From NCBI GenBank assembly GCA_037953625.1, contig CM075650.1:44086206-44150205 (forward strand): a DNA stretch of 64,000 nt, given 5' to 3'. The number at the start of each line of letters is the position of its first letter. The stretch's first letter is position 1. Source of the stretch: Crotalaria pallida. Lineage: Eukaryota > Streptophyta > Magnoliopsida > Fabales > Fabaceae. Shown in pieces: positions 1-9,943 of this stretch. The notes beneath the pieces were generated by a model. That model worked only from the letters and a program-made list of their open reading frames with translations. It ran no database searches and was not told the origin of the DNA. The translations under genes were made by a program, and so were the position numbers.

Positions 1-1183
1 AACTAACAATGCCCTAAATCTTTACCTAGGGTTTCCCCCTTAAATCTCCTAACCACATAACTCTTAACAAAATCATTATAACTATAGGGACACCCATTCC
101 TAAATCAAACCAACACCCACCCCCCTTACCTCAAATGCAGTGAAATAAGAATGCCTTTTCCTTTGCCCTAGCCTAGAACCTTAGAACCTTGAACCTCCTT
201 AGCCTAGCTTGCCACCTCAAGAGAGCCAAAATCCAATGATGGTAGACAACCCTATAGTGAGTGTTGTACTTAGGTAGAGAGTGATCCTTGTCTTGATCTT
301 GATTATCTTGCATGAGGGTAATGGTTCTCCATATTGAAAAGTTGATAAAACACCAAAAACCTAGGGAGAGGGAGGCGTGAATGGAGGAGGGAGATAGGGA
401 GGGTTTCTAACTCATTTTCTTGCCACAAAGATGATGATTCAAAGCTTGATCAAGGATTAATGGAGTGGAAAGGTGGTAAATGAATTGGAACCCTAGAAGA
501 GAGGAAATCAATATGAGAAAGAGAGGGTGTTTATGTTGTTGCTTGTGTTTTAGTTGGTGTTGTGTGTGTTGGTATGTTGTTGATGCATGGCTGACTAAAA
601 TGGGTGGCTAGAAATTGGGACTTCCTTTGGAAGTCAAAACGAGTGGTCCACACGTCTTCTTTTTTTTTTCAACTCTGACACTTTTCGCTCGAGCGAACCA
701 TTTCTCGCTGGAGCGAGTTTTCCTCAGTAATTTTGGGTTTGGCACGAATCGGTTTTCGCTCGAGCCAGCAGAAATTCGCTGGAGCGAACCGGGTTTTCAC
801 TGCAGCGAGCCTGTCTTCGCTGGAGCGAAAACTACTCAGGGAATCAAGATTTAAATTACACTACGTCGCTTGAGCGAGCTCATTCTCGCTTGAGCGAAAG
901 ACCAAAAGTCTGCACTTTTCAACTTCAAATTTCAATAACTTCTTTTCTACCCGTTGGATCGTGCCCAGACTTTGAGACAATGCACCACATATATCCTACT
1001 TCATATCCAACTGTGGAATTCTTGATTCGAGCTATGGAACTTACATTTAAAATTCCCTAAAGCTCTAAGAGTCTAATTCCCAAATACCACTAAGTGCTAT
1101 TTTTAACTTAAATTTCCCATTTCTTCACCCAAGGCTCATTCTAATAACTAATTACACTTGGAAATAAAATTTAGGATGTTACA
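1..1183 (-). mobile_element. Partial LTR, minus orientation (LTR G)
   Basis: The segment ends at 1183 in GGATGTTACA, the reverse complement of the TGTAACATCC start typical of chromovirus-like gypsy LTRs, so the LTR reads leftward and continues beyond the window. A splice-donor-like GTAAGG (minus strand, near 130-136) follows a purine-rich leader (360-530), the same layout as the LTRs at 29552 and 60500. A palindrome cluster lies at 684-898. No polypurine tract follows at 1184, so this would be a 5' LTR or a solo LTR rather than a 3' LTR. No coding region is visible. The next 100 bp (1184-1285) are unassigned. Confidence 0.7.
684..898. repeat. Palindrome cluster TCGCTCGAGCGA in LTR G
   Basis: Eight or so copies of a 12-14-bp motif, TTCGCTCGAGCGAA and variants such as TCGCTGGAGCGA and TCGCTTGAGCGA, are spaced about 20-40 bp apart. 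The cluster starts about 285 bp inside the LTR start, in the U3 position. Confidence 0.8.
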
Positions 1184-1285
1184 GTTCGCAAAGACAAAAT
1201 CCACTTACAATATTATTTATGTCTCCAAAGAAATTGACAACATGTTGTGGGTTCGATATAGATGTGACAATTCATGCTATTCAAT

Positions 1286-2950
1286 TGTAACATCCTAAGT
1301 TTTATTTTAAGTAAAATTATTGTTTAAACCCAAAAAAATAATTAGATTAATTGCTTAAAGAATTTTGGGAGCAAGGTCAGTAATAATTATAAGTATTAGG
1401 GGTTGTGTAGGTGACATTGGTAGCAAGGGGCAAAATTATCTAAGCGAAATCGGGAGTTAAATCGACGTTTTAAGTATCAGAAATCAGCCGAAACGAGAAA
1501 ATTAGGAATTTATTATAGGATGCGAGAAATTAAATTCCACCTTTGGATATGAATTTTAAGGGATTAAGAAGCTTGTCCAAAAATTTGGGCTCGATCCGAC
1601 GGTTAACGAAGAAGTTATGGCGAATCGAAGTCGGGAATCACTAGTGCACGCCCAGGCGCAACGGTGCACGCCCAGGCGCACCAGGGTGCACCAGATGCAC
1701 CAGCCCAGTCAGAAATCAGCCCAGGCACGCACCAAACTCGCCCAGGCCCGCGACCGAATCACCAACGCGCATCATATGTGTGAGACCCACAATTTTACCC
1801 AATTTATTTGAGAATTTATATTTAAAATTAAAATATTTTATTTGATTCTTTATAAATTGTGATACCTGGATTTAATTAAAATAGTATGAATTATATATAT
1901 TTATATATGTATACACATGGTATATATATTATATATATATGCATACCAATGTTTCTCTAATGTATTTAAAAAAAAAATATTTTAAGGTATAGTATTTGAT
2001 TTAAATGATCTTAGAAAATGAAATGCTTTTGAAGGATTAAGGTATTCTATCTTCAGAAATTCATATCTTTTAAACTGTACGTCGAAAAATTACAAATGAT
2101 ATGTCAAAACGACCGTATCGAAACTTAGATTATGAAAATGTAAAGCTTTGATTTTTATTTTGGAGTTTTTGAAATTTTATCACTGCTACAGTACTGAACG
2201 AATTTTTGAGTTTTAAGTGTAAAGGTGTGTTTTAATGCATTAAATGATCCTTTGACTCAAGTGTATTTTATTTTAAAAACAAAAATACATTTTCTGAGGT
2301 TTTCTATTGGACTAACATTCAAATAAAATATATTTTCGTATTTTTCTTATTATAAAATTATTTGAAAGCTTATGAAGTGCATTTTTGAAGGAAATGATCT
2401 TAGAGCTTCAAAAATTCATAACTTTCAAACCGTAAGTCCAAAAATTATAAACTTTATATGAAAACGATCGTATTGAAATGTAGTATCTGAATATGTGAAA
2501 ATAAAATTTTTATTTTGACATCTACGAAAAAGTACTGTACAGTAGGGATAAACGAATTTTTGGTATCTTTAACTTAGAAAAAGTTTATTATAGAGCATGA
2601 AATAAATTATTGGGCTATAAAATAATTTTATTTATATATGTAAATATTTATCTAAATGCCTACTGGTTGCTCTGACCAAATATTAGCATTTTTCTCATTA
2701 TTTTTGAAATTATTAAAAATGAAAGCTTTAATGTGATTGGTCAATTTTGTGGTGAATTCAAAATGGACCAATGGAAAATTTTCTCCTTATTTTTTTTAAT
2801 TTGTACCTTCCAAAAATATTAGGAGGGAGGGAGGAGAATTTTCTGAAAATTGTGAGGAATCATTCTTAAGTTAATAAGCCATAGTTTTTGGAAAAATCTC
2901 ATTTAATGCTTGTGAGTTTCCAAGTGATGAAGTTAAGTTGATGACTCATC
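1286..2950 (+). mobile_element. Giant LTR-like unit H, left part
   Basis: Starts TGTAACATCC in plus orientation. The stretch 2380-2510 is clearly similar to 34270-34400 of the solo LTR at 34042, so both belong to the same broad LTR family. GC-rich repeated words (CACGCCCAGGCGCA) lie at 1645-1760. The unit is interrupted at 2951 by a non-autonomous LTR element and resumes at 9168. The 5 bp before it (TCAAT) do not match the 5 bp after its apparent end at 13644 (AGATG), so it is either recombinant or not a simple solo LTR. No coding region. Confidence 0.6.
1645..1760. repeat. GC-rich near-palindromic words in LTR H
   Basis: The word GCACGCCCAGGCGCA occurs twice exactly (about 1647 and 1667) with degraded copies to 1760. 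It sits about 360 bp from the LTR start, the same relative place as palindrome clusters in the other LTRs. Confidence 0.6.
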
Positions 2951-3497
2951 TGTGATGTCCAAGATCGGAGGCACCACATGAGGTGTTTGGGGGTTGTTGC
3001 AGCTGACGAGGGTGACCCCGGTCCTACGTATCCCATGAGAGGGGAATCAAGCCACACGTAGTTCTTAGGTTTAGAGAGACATACCTTAGCCCCTAGGGAG
3101 AGGGGGATATATATAGGAGAGAGCTGGTTGCCCTAATGGGCTTGCTTGAGGCCCAAGTAGGGCCAGCCTGTAATGAGCTATGAGTGGATGAGCTGTCCTT
3201 GTGGATAAGGTGAGACACGTCATCCTGTCCTTGGTATCGGAATATCTGGGCGGTGTCGGACTCGGAAGTCGGACCTGGGTAGGAGTATGAGGTCGGCCCG
3301 TATCTGGTGTCTGTTCGGCCGTTGAGCCTTGAGCTCGGCCCAAAGCACAGAGGGATGAGAGCATGATATCGGCCCGTGTCTGATGTCTGTTCGGCCGTTG
3401 AGCCTTGAGCTCGGCCAAGCATACAGAGGGCCTGCTGAAGGGTCCTCAGGTCCTGAGTGAGGGCCACATGGAGCTCGGCTAGGCCGAGTCCACCACA
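2951..3497 (-). repeat. Left (3') LTR of element F, 547 bp
   Basis: Starts TGTGATGTCC and ends TCCACCACA. It matches 8751-9167 with scattered substitutions, but retains about 130 bp (roughly 3170-3300) that the other LTR lacks; short GGCC/GGCCAGCC similarity flanks the missing block, suggesting a microhomology deletion in the right copy. Confidence 0.9.
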
Positions 3498-3512
3498 TAA
3501 GCCCCCCAGCTC
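3498..3512 (-). other. Polypurine tract of element F
   Basis: Read on minus this is GAGCTGGGGGGCTTA immediately before the 3' LTR, the expected place for a plus-strand primer. The same tract recurs at about 3579 and 3769 (TAAGCCCCCCAGCTCGG-like on plus), and in weaker form at about 4203. Confidence 0.75.
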
Positions 3513-4493
3513 GGTCAAGGCTATTTGAGCCTTGCTCCGAGGTCTTGGTTCAGGTCCTTTTCCCAAGTCCACCACATAAGCCCCCCAGCTCGGCGAGACT
3601 TTGTGAGTCTCGAGCCGAGTTAGGAGAAAGAAGGCATAGCACTAAGCATCATAGCACTAAGTACCCCCCACCTTCTAGGAAGGGTTTGAGTACTAGTCCA
3701 CAATCATGTGCTCAAGGCTAGCAAAGGATAGCAAGGCGGGTTAGGAGAAGTCGATCCGCCACACAAGCCCCCCAGCTCGGGAAGAGTCGTAAAGACTGCC
3801 AAGTTAAGGTCCTTTCTGCATCGGACCAATCAGTGCTGAGTCAGTGACGAGGTAGGAATATACTCGTAGTCGAGGCCTCTTGCTCGGAAGAGTATCGATA
3901 ATAGCGTTCTTCATGCTCGGATGATGACAGTAAAAGAGAAGCCCGATAAGGGATTCTTACACCTCTCTCATCGAGGTATGCCGAGAGTAGAAACTCAACT
4001 GGATCGTAACATTCACCGGGGACGCTGTCGACAAGATGCTCTCAGTCGAGGTGTACACTCGATCCATAGTGTACTCGACCGATGACCGAGTTATCGGGTA
4101 GCGGTCCCCATTTTCACCTGTAGCCTCACCGATCTCGACCAGGGAAGGGAGCGTAATGGTTATGCGTCCTGTGATCTTGTCCCACGGCGAGGTTCATCAC
4201 ATAAGTCCCCCAACTCGGAAAGACTGTTTAAGTCTTAGACCGAGTTCAGGGAAGGGATCTGCCACCAGCTCGGTGAGGAACATCTCGAACCGAGTTCGCT
4301 CGGTGAGGAACATCTCGAACCGAGTTCGCTCGGTGAGGCACATCTCGAACCGAGTTCGCTCGATGAGGAACATCTCGAACCGAGTTCGCTCGGTGAGGAA
4401 CATCTCGAACCGAGTTCGCTCGGTGAGGCAGTGAGGAACATCTCGGGGGGGTCCGCCACCAGCTCGGTGAGACTCATTGGGTCTCGAACCGAG
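3508..4493 (-). repeat. C-tract plus two-part hairpin modules in element F
   Basis: Hairpins with outer arms CTCGG/CCGAG and a variable inner stem occur at 3510-3541, 3589-3619, 4214-4244 and 4463-4493, with a degraded copy starting near 3775. All but the last directly follow a run of five or six C (a G run after the hairpin on the sense strand). Inner arms differ but still pair: AAGGCT/AGCCTT, GAGACT/AGTCTC, AAGACT/AGTCTT, GAGAC/GTCTC. Paired changes suggest selection on RNA or DNA structure. Confidence 0.7.
4263..4445. repeat. 30-bp hairpin tandem array in element F
   Basis: About six units of 30 bp. Each carries CTCGGT-GAG, a short loop, then CTC-GA-ACCGAG, so each unit can fold by itself. 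The long open frames through this block on both strands are translations of the repeat, not genes. Confidence 0.9.
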
Positions 4494-5149
4494 CTCACAC
4501 GGGGGGGTTCCAAAATGGATGAAGGTGTGGGGTCCACTTGAGGCCTCGCCGATCTGGCCGGCTAAACGCGAGATCGTGGGCAAGTGTGCAGGAACATGAT
4601 CCGGAGTGAAATGAAATGGATTAGAGTAAGTCCTCGATGAGAGAGGTGGATGCCGAATTCGGAGACGTTGTGGCATCCCATACAAGGAGACAAAGTCGGG
4701 AGTCATCCGAAAGGGCTTGTGTCGAGGACAGTGATCTTTCAGTGCAAGTTATTTTGATTAAACTTGTTGCACATAGTATGTGGTTGTCCAGACTTCGGAC
4801 GACTTCCCCTGACCAGTGCAGTAACTTATAAGTTTTCCTCTGAAAAAAGGCACTGTATATAAGTGAATGCGGTAGGGATCTCGGATCCACCCACCTTAGC
4901 CGAGGTGGGTGTCCTCGGCCCCGATGTGAAAGAGGTTGCTGAGTGAAGTTATGTGAGAACATTTCACAGCAAGCTGTACTTTATCGGGTGTCCCTTGTAC
5001 ACTGTGCATATGAGCCGATCTTATTTAGAAGACATTGGCTGTACATAGCGCCATGCAACATTTAGGTGGCTAGTGCTAAATGAGAAGCTAGTACATACGC
5101 AAATGTCTGTAGCACTAGTACCGACTTGTATGCGTGAATGCATGTAAGT

Positions 5150-5400
5150 GCGGTGACAGGGGGGACCGTTCTACCACAAAGGTAGGGTCGAGATGATAAC
5201 CGTATGCGTGAATGCATGAATTGACCGTTCTACCACCAGGGTAGGGTCGAGATGCTAACAGCTCGGTAGAAACATGAATTGACCGTTCTACCACAAAGGT
5301 AGGGTCGAGATGATATCAGCTCGGTAAGAGCATGAATTGACCGTTCTACCACAAAGGTAGGGTCGAGATGATAATAGCTCGGTAGGAACATGAATTAAAG
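5150..5400. repeat. Tandem array of bulged hairpins (GACC/GGTC)
   Basis: Four units of roughly 55-60 bp, each containing GACCGTTCTACC, a 5-nt loop and GGTAGGGTC, followed by AGCTCGGTA and CATGAATT words. Arms CTACC/GGTAG and GACC/GGTC pair with a 3-nt bulge. Confidence 0.85.
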
Positions 5401-6675
5401 AGAATAATAGCCGCTCGGCAGATCAGATAGGAACATGAATTAGAGAGAATAATAACAGCTCGGCAGATCAGATATAAACATGAAATAAAGAGAATAATAG
5501 TAGCTCGGCCTCCCTTTTCGATAAACCGCGCAATTTGAAATAGAGAATCTCTGAGCTCAGAAATAAACATGAACTAAGAAATAATATATGCCTTTGGAAT
5601 TGTTCACCTTCGAGAAGCCGTGGTGGTCCTGTGAAAACCAAAGAAGATCCAAGCCGAGATGAAAAGTGGGGCCAGTAAGATAATAGAGGCAAACATAGCA
5701 GTTCTTCCTAAGAAGATCCAAGCCGAGATGAGAATAGAGATCGTAAGATGGCTTCGTTCAAAATAGAGACAATCGTAGCACCTCGGCCTTCCTTTTTTCG
5801 ACCATCATTCTCCTGAATCTTACATTACATGTAAAATAATAATAATCAGTGATCGACATTAATTTTGACACTTTATGATAATTCATGATAATTAAATAAC
5901 AACAATGAAAACTGTTGGCAGGCGAGAATAAAACACCGACATAAGAGCAAGATGATTTGAGCAGGTCATACGCAACAGATATGAAAGGGGCAAATACTGA
6001 AATTTAAGATATTGTTCACCCAAACAGCATTGTCCACAAAAAGATGCATGATTTCAGGTATATCACATTCAACAATAGACGACAGTTATAAACATGGCAG
6101 CAAACCAGATGAGAGCATTAAAACATGAAACACGACAACCGGAGAGGCAATGTACATCAATTATTATCATACTATTACAACAGGGGAGGCAGAGATTTAA
6201 GGACATTTAACAGCAAGAAGACCAGATAAGCAATTTGTTCAACAGTACGTCGGGTAGCAACATGTAGAATGTCAAATAATAAGCACCGAGTAGAGAAACT
6301 ATAAGGAAGCAAGTATTAAAAGCATATGTCAGAAATAGTGCACCAGGTAAACCAATATCAAGAAGCATGCAACGTAAACACATAGAAAGGCGATAAGATA
6401 GGAAAATAATATGGGAACTAGGATTTCTTCCCTGATTCAGGTGAGGAGAGGGGTGTCGGGTTGAAGTTTTTAGGATTGAAGTATGTCGGATTAAGAGTAT
6501 GCAGTCCGTCCTTTTCGAATGGGCTTTGTCGATCTTTGAGGTCCGACCTCCGTTTTCCTTAGTGTGATGTCGACCGAGGGAAACTGGCAGAATAGTCATC
6601 ATACTTGGATTAAGAGATCGGCCCGAGTGTGAAACACTGTGCGAGTCTTCCGAAATTACCTTGAAAATCCAAGGA

Positions 6676-6890
6676 GAGAAGAGTAAACTCGGATTATGAT
6701 TTTCGAAATCATGTAAATCCGAGGAGAGAAGAGTGAACTCGGATTATGATTTTCGAAATCATGTAAATCCGAGGAGAGAAGAGTGAACTCGGATTATGAT
6801 TTTCGAAATCATGTAAATCCGAGGAGAGAAGAGTAGAACTCGGATTATGATTTTCGAAATCATGTAAATCCGAGGAGAGAAGAGTAGTGA
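6676..6890. repeat. 50-bp tandem array with bulged hairpins
   Basis: Four to five units of about 50 bp. Each contains ATGATTTTCGAAATCAT, a 7-bp stem with a TCG loop, extended by GGATT/AATCC arms across a 3-nt bulge. A second pair CCGAG/CTCGG brackets the GAGAGAAGAG spacer. Confidence 0.9.
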
Positions 6891-6949
6891 GTGGTTTCCG
6901 ATATTCTAAATGTACGAGATATAAAGAAGGATGACACTGCCGATTTTTA

Positions 6950-7140
6950 TTTTTTTTTTGGTACCTGGGCTTGTTGGCCCGTTAGGTCTTAGTAATTTTA
7001 CTTTGCAGATACCTGGGCTTGTTGACCCGTTAGGTAGTTTCCCTTCTTCTTTATTTTTTTTGCAAATTGGGCCTGCTGGCCCATTTTCTATTTCCCTTTT
7101 TTTTGTGTGTTGGGCCTTGTGGCCCGCTAGGGTTGGGAAC
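6950..7140. repeat. Repeated GGGCC/GGCCC hairpins separated by T runs
   Basis: Four copies of words such as GGGCTTGTTGGCCC and GGGCCTTGTGGCCC, each followed by T-rich spacer. The equivalent block in the sister element is at 57365-57540, in the same place relative to the PBS. Confidence 0.75.
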
Positions 7141-7156
7141 CCTAATGAGGGTTTTC

Positions 7157-8000
7157 CAGCAGTTGCTTGTTGCAGCCCTTGTGCCAACAGGATGCGGCGG
7201 TGGTGACTAATAGGGGGCAGGGAGGGGCCCGCACCGAAGAAGGCAAGCAGCGAGTGTCACCGTTTGCGACGGCGATGGCAACGGCGACGACCAAGGAGGA
7301 GTGAGATGGTGTGGCGGCGCGAGCACATCTCCTTGGAAGAGCATAGCTGCGAAGATGAGGTAACGGTGGCTACACTCGATTGTAGTCCTCTGCTGCTCGA
7401 AGTCTCTCTTGTTCAACAGAGCAGCAAACAGTGGTGGCGTGGAGAACTGAATGCGACCTTCGCGGTTCGCAGCGGATGCGAGACTTCGACTCGCGGCGGT
7501 TCTGTGCGAAGGAGCTGGAACAGAGAAGATGGTGTTCGAACAATGAGTGTCTCTGTTTGCAGCGGTAGCAAGCACGGAAGAGCATCCAAGGGGTGGCGGA
7601 GAACTCGCGATCGATCGCGGAGGGAGAGAGAAGAAGTGGATCGCGGTTCGTTTGCGATCGAATCATTCGCCGCCAGTGTTCGCGAACGAAACAGACAGCG
7701 ATGGCGCTAGCAAACGAAGGCTGCTCACCTCCATCTCTATCTTCGATCTGTGACCTCTGACTCCACCGCTGTGACCCAACGCTGCTGCGACTCACGAAAC
7801 CGCGGATAGCTTGCAGATCTGAGTTCGAATCCCTGCTTCCATGGATGGTTCCCCTTGGAGAACAGTAGCCGCAACGGAAAGGTGATGCTTGGTGCGTTCG
7901 AACGGCGGTGGTGAGACTCACTTTGGGGGCGGCGCTGTGATGAAAACAAAGACGCAACATCTGAGCAGAGATTAGCACCGGCACCGTGAACGACACCGTG
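7157..8000 (-). other. GC-rich leader-like block of element F
   Basis: A sharply GC-richer block between the GGGCC hairpins and the PBS side of the element. It has long open frames on both strands, but these are low-complexity Arg/Ser/Pro-rich with no recognisable domain. A shared GGTGCGTTCGAACGG word links it to 58008-58022 in the sister element. It may be the transcribed 5' leader or a captured host fragment; the sequence alone does not decide. Confidence 0.5.
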
Positions 8001-8016
8001 ACGGCGTTGTCAGCAT

Positions 8017-8647
8017 TAGGGATGGGCACGGGTGCGGGCGGGCACGGGTAGTGCATACCCACTACCCTATCCGCGGGTATTTATACGGGTAACGGGTATT
8101 TACGGGTACCCACGGGTTTTGAACTTTTATTATTTTTTCCTTTAATTTAATAATCCACATAATGATAAAAAAGCTCACGGGATCTTCAATTATACTACAC
8201 GTCAGGCATACATGAACTTCCACATAATAATAGGAGAAAGGTGGCCTCAAGTATCATAGTGCATCTCTGTAGCAAATAAATGTTTGAGATGATTGCTAAA
8301 ATTACAGGGCATTTTATTATATATCTTTTTTCGTTCTAGAGTCATGGTCTTATGATAATTAATTAACTCCCCACTTCCCATAATATATATATATATATAT
8401 AGCCGAACACTATGAAGATTTTAATCAGTATATAGATCAATAGATGTACCTCCAATTTTAATCACTACTAGTAAAATATTATTTATACTAATATATATAA
8501 TATTTAATAAAATATTTTTTTATTTATACGGGTACCCGCGGGCGCGGGTACCATAATACCCATCCCCACCCATAAGGGAATAATGCGGGTACCCGTCACG
8601 GGTATTTATGCGGGTACCCGCGGGCATGGGTATTTTGCCCATCCCTG
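8017..8647. mobile_element. hAT-type MITE
   Basis: Terminal inverted repeats TAGGGATGGGCA and (reverse complement of the right end) CAGGGATGGGCA, flanked by a perfect 8-bp duplication GTCAGCAT at 8009-8016 and 8648-8655, the hAT signature. Subterminal regions are dense in GGGTACCCGCGGG and ACGGGTATTT words. The centre is AT-rich. No transposase. Confidence 0.93.
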
Positions 8648-8734
8648 GTCAGCATCAACCAGTAGCAAACACGTCTCTTCCTTTTTTTTCTTTTTTTTAT
8701 AAATTTGTGGGTGGGAATCGGAGTTTACCGTTCC

Positions 8735-8749
8735 CCACAGACGGCGCCA
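8735..8749 (-). other. Primer binding site of element F
   Basis: On minus, TGGCGCCGTCTGTGG lies immediately inside the 5' LTR, complementary to a tRNA 3' end finishing in GGCGCCA. I did not identify which tRNA. Confidence 0.8.
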
Positions 8750-8750
8750 A

Positions 8751-9167
8751 TGTGATGTCCAAGATCGGAGGCACCACATGAGGTGTTTGGGGGTTGTTGC
8801 AGCTGACGAGGGTGACCCCGGTCCTACGTATCCCATGAGAGGGGAATCAAGCCACACGTAGTTCTTAGGTTTAGAGAGACATACCTTATCCCCTAGGGAG
8901 AGGGGGATATATATAGGAGAGAGCTGGTTGCCCTAATGGGCTTGCTTGAGGCCCAAGTAGGGCCAGCCCGTATCTGGTGTCTGTTCGGTCGTTGAGCCTT
9001 GAGCTCGGCCCAAAGCACAGAGGGGTGAGAGCATGATATCGGCCCGTGTCTGATGTCTGTTCGACCGTTGAGCCTTGAGCTCGGCCAAGCATACAGAGGG
9101 CCTGCCGAAGGGTCCTCAGGTCCTGAGTGAGGGCCACATGGAGCTCGGCTAGGCCGAGTCCACCACA
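8751..9167 (-). repeat. Right (5') LTR of element F, 417 bp
   Basis: Same ends as the left LTR (TGTGATGTCC, TCCACCACA) with about half a dozen substitutions and the 130-bp deletion noted above. Confidence 0.9.
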
Positions 9168-9900
9168 TCCTTGACTATGAAGGGGGGGCGAATTTGATCT
9201 GAAATGAGGGGAAAATTTGACTCCTCTTCACCTATAAATAGACCATCCCACCTCTCACCATTTCACACACTACTAGTTGTTACTTTGAGAAAAAAAGAAA
9301 ATTATTCCAAGAGAAGAGGAAGAGGAGGGTGGCGAGTTGAAGGAAGAGGAGGAGGAAAATTTTCTCACCTTGAAGTAGTCTTTTAGCTTTAGGAGGAAAG
9401 GTAACCCTAAGTCTCTGTTTTAATTCATTTAATCTCTTCTTCTACTGTTATTTGAATCTCTACTTCTTTTTATGATATTAAGAACAAAAAGCTTCTAATT
9501 CTTATTTTTATATTAAAATGAACTATGTTTTTATTGGTAACATTTTTGATTTGTGGTCAAATGAATTAAGGTTTGAGGAATAAGGGACAAAATAAATTGT
9601 TTAAAGAGAATGATCTCCCCTTATCTTTAACCTTGAGATGACCGAATTTTATAACATAAAAGGGAAAATAGTACTCTGAAATTTTTGTGTTCTTACCATA
9701 TAGAGATTTATATTTTATAGCAATTTTGTATCTGTTTGAATTATTTTATTCCTTTTTGTTTTGTTTGGATTCAAGAGGAATGTACAAGGAATGGAAACTA
9801 AATAAGATTCTGAAAATTTTGTGTTACTGAAACTATAAAATTTAATGTAGTATTAAAAAGAAAAAAAAAATTTAGTCTTTTGCCTTGTTTGATTTTTGGC

Positions 9901-9943
<43 letters not shown>

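Larger units (their letters stand above)
2951..9167 (-). mobile_element. Non-autonomous LTR retrotransposon F
   Basis: Two direct LTRs (2951-3497 and 8751-9167) flank a 5.2-kb interior. A PBS beside the right LTR and a G-rich tract (as read on minus) beside the left LTR set the orientation as minus. The interior has no gag or pol; it consists of hairpin modules, three tandem arrays, T-rich stretches and a GC-rich leader near the PBS. A hAT MITE is inserted at 8017-8647. The element shares PBS, LTR words and interior blocks with the element at 43191-58669, so the two form one family of LARD-like elements. The flanking 5-mers (TCATC and TCCTT) do not match exactly. The element interrupts LTR unit H. 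Confidence 0.85.

Noticed and set aside
4258..4445. CRISPR-like array (30-bp direct repeats)
   Set aside because: Units are contiguous without unique spacers and lie in a plant retrotransposon.
4156..4706. Several open frames on both strands with repeated Arg/Glu/Phe peptides
   Set aside because: They are translations of the 30-bp hairpin array in different frames; no codon or domain signal.
7207..8062. Frames up to 230 codons in the GC-rich block
   Set aside because: GC-rich DNA has few stops; frames occur on both strands, are low complexity and do not align with those in the sister block.
2946..9172. TSD for element F (TCATC versus TCCTT)
   Set aside because: Only three of five bases agree; I do not claim it as a TSD.
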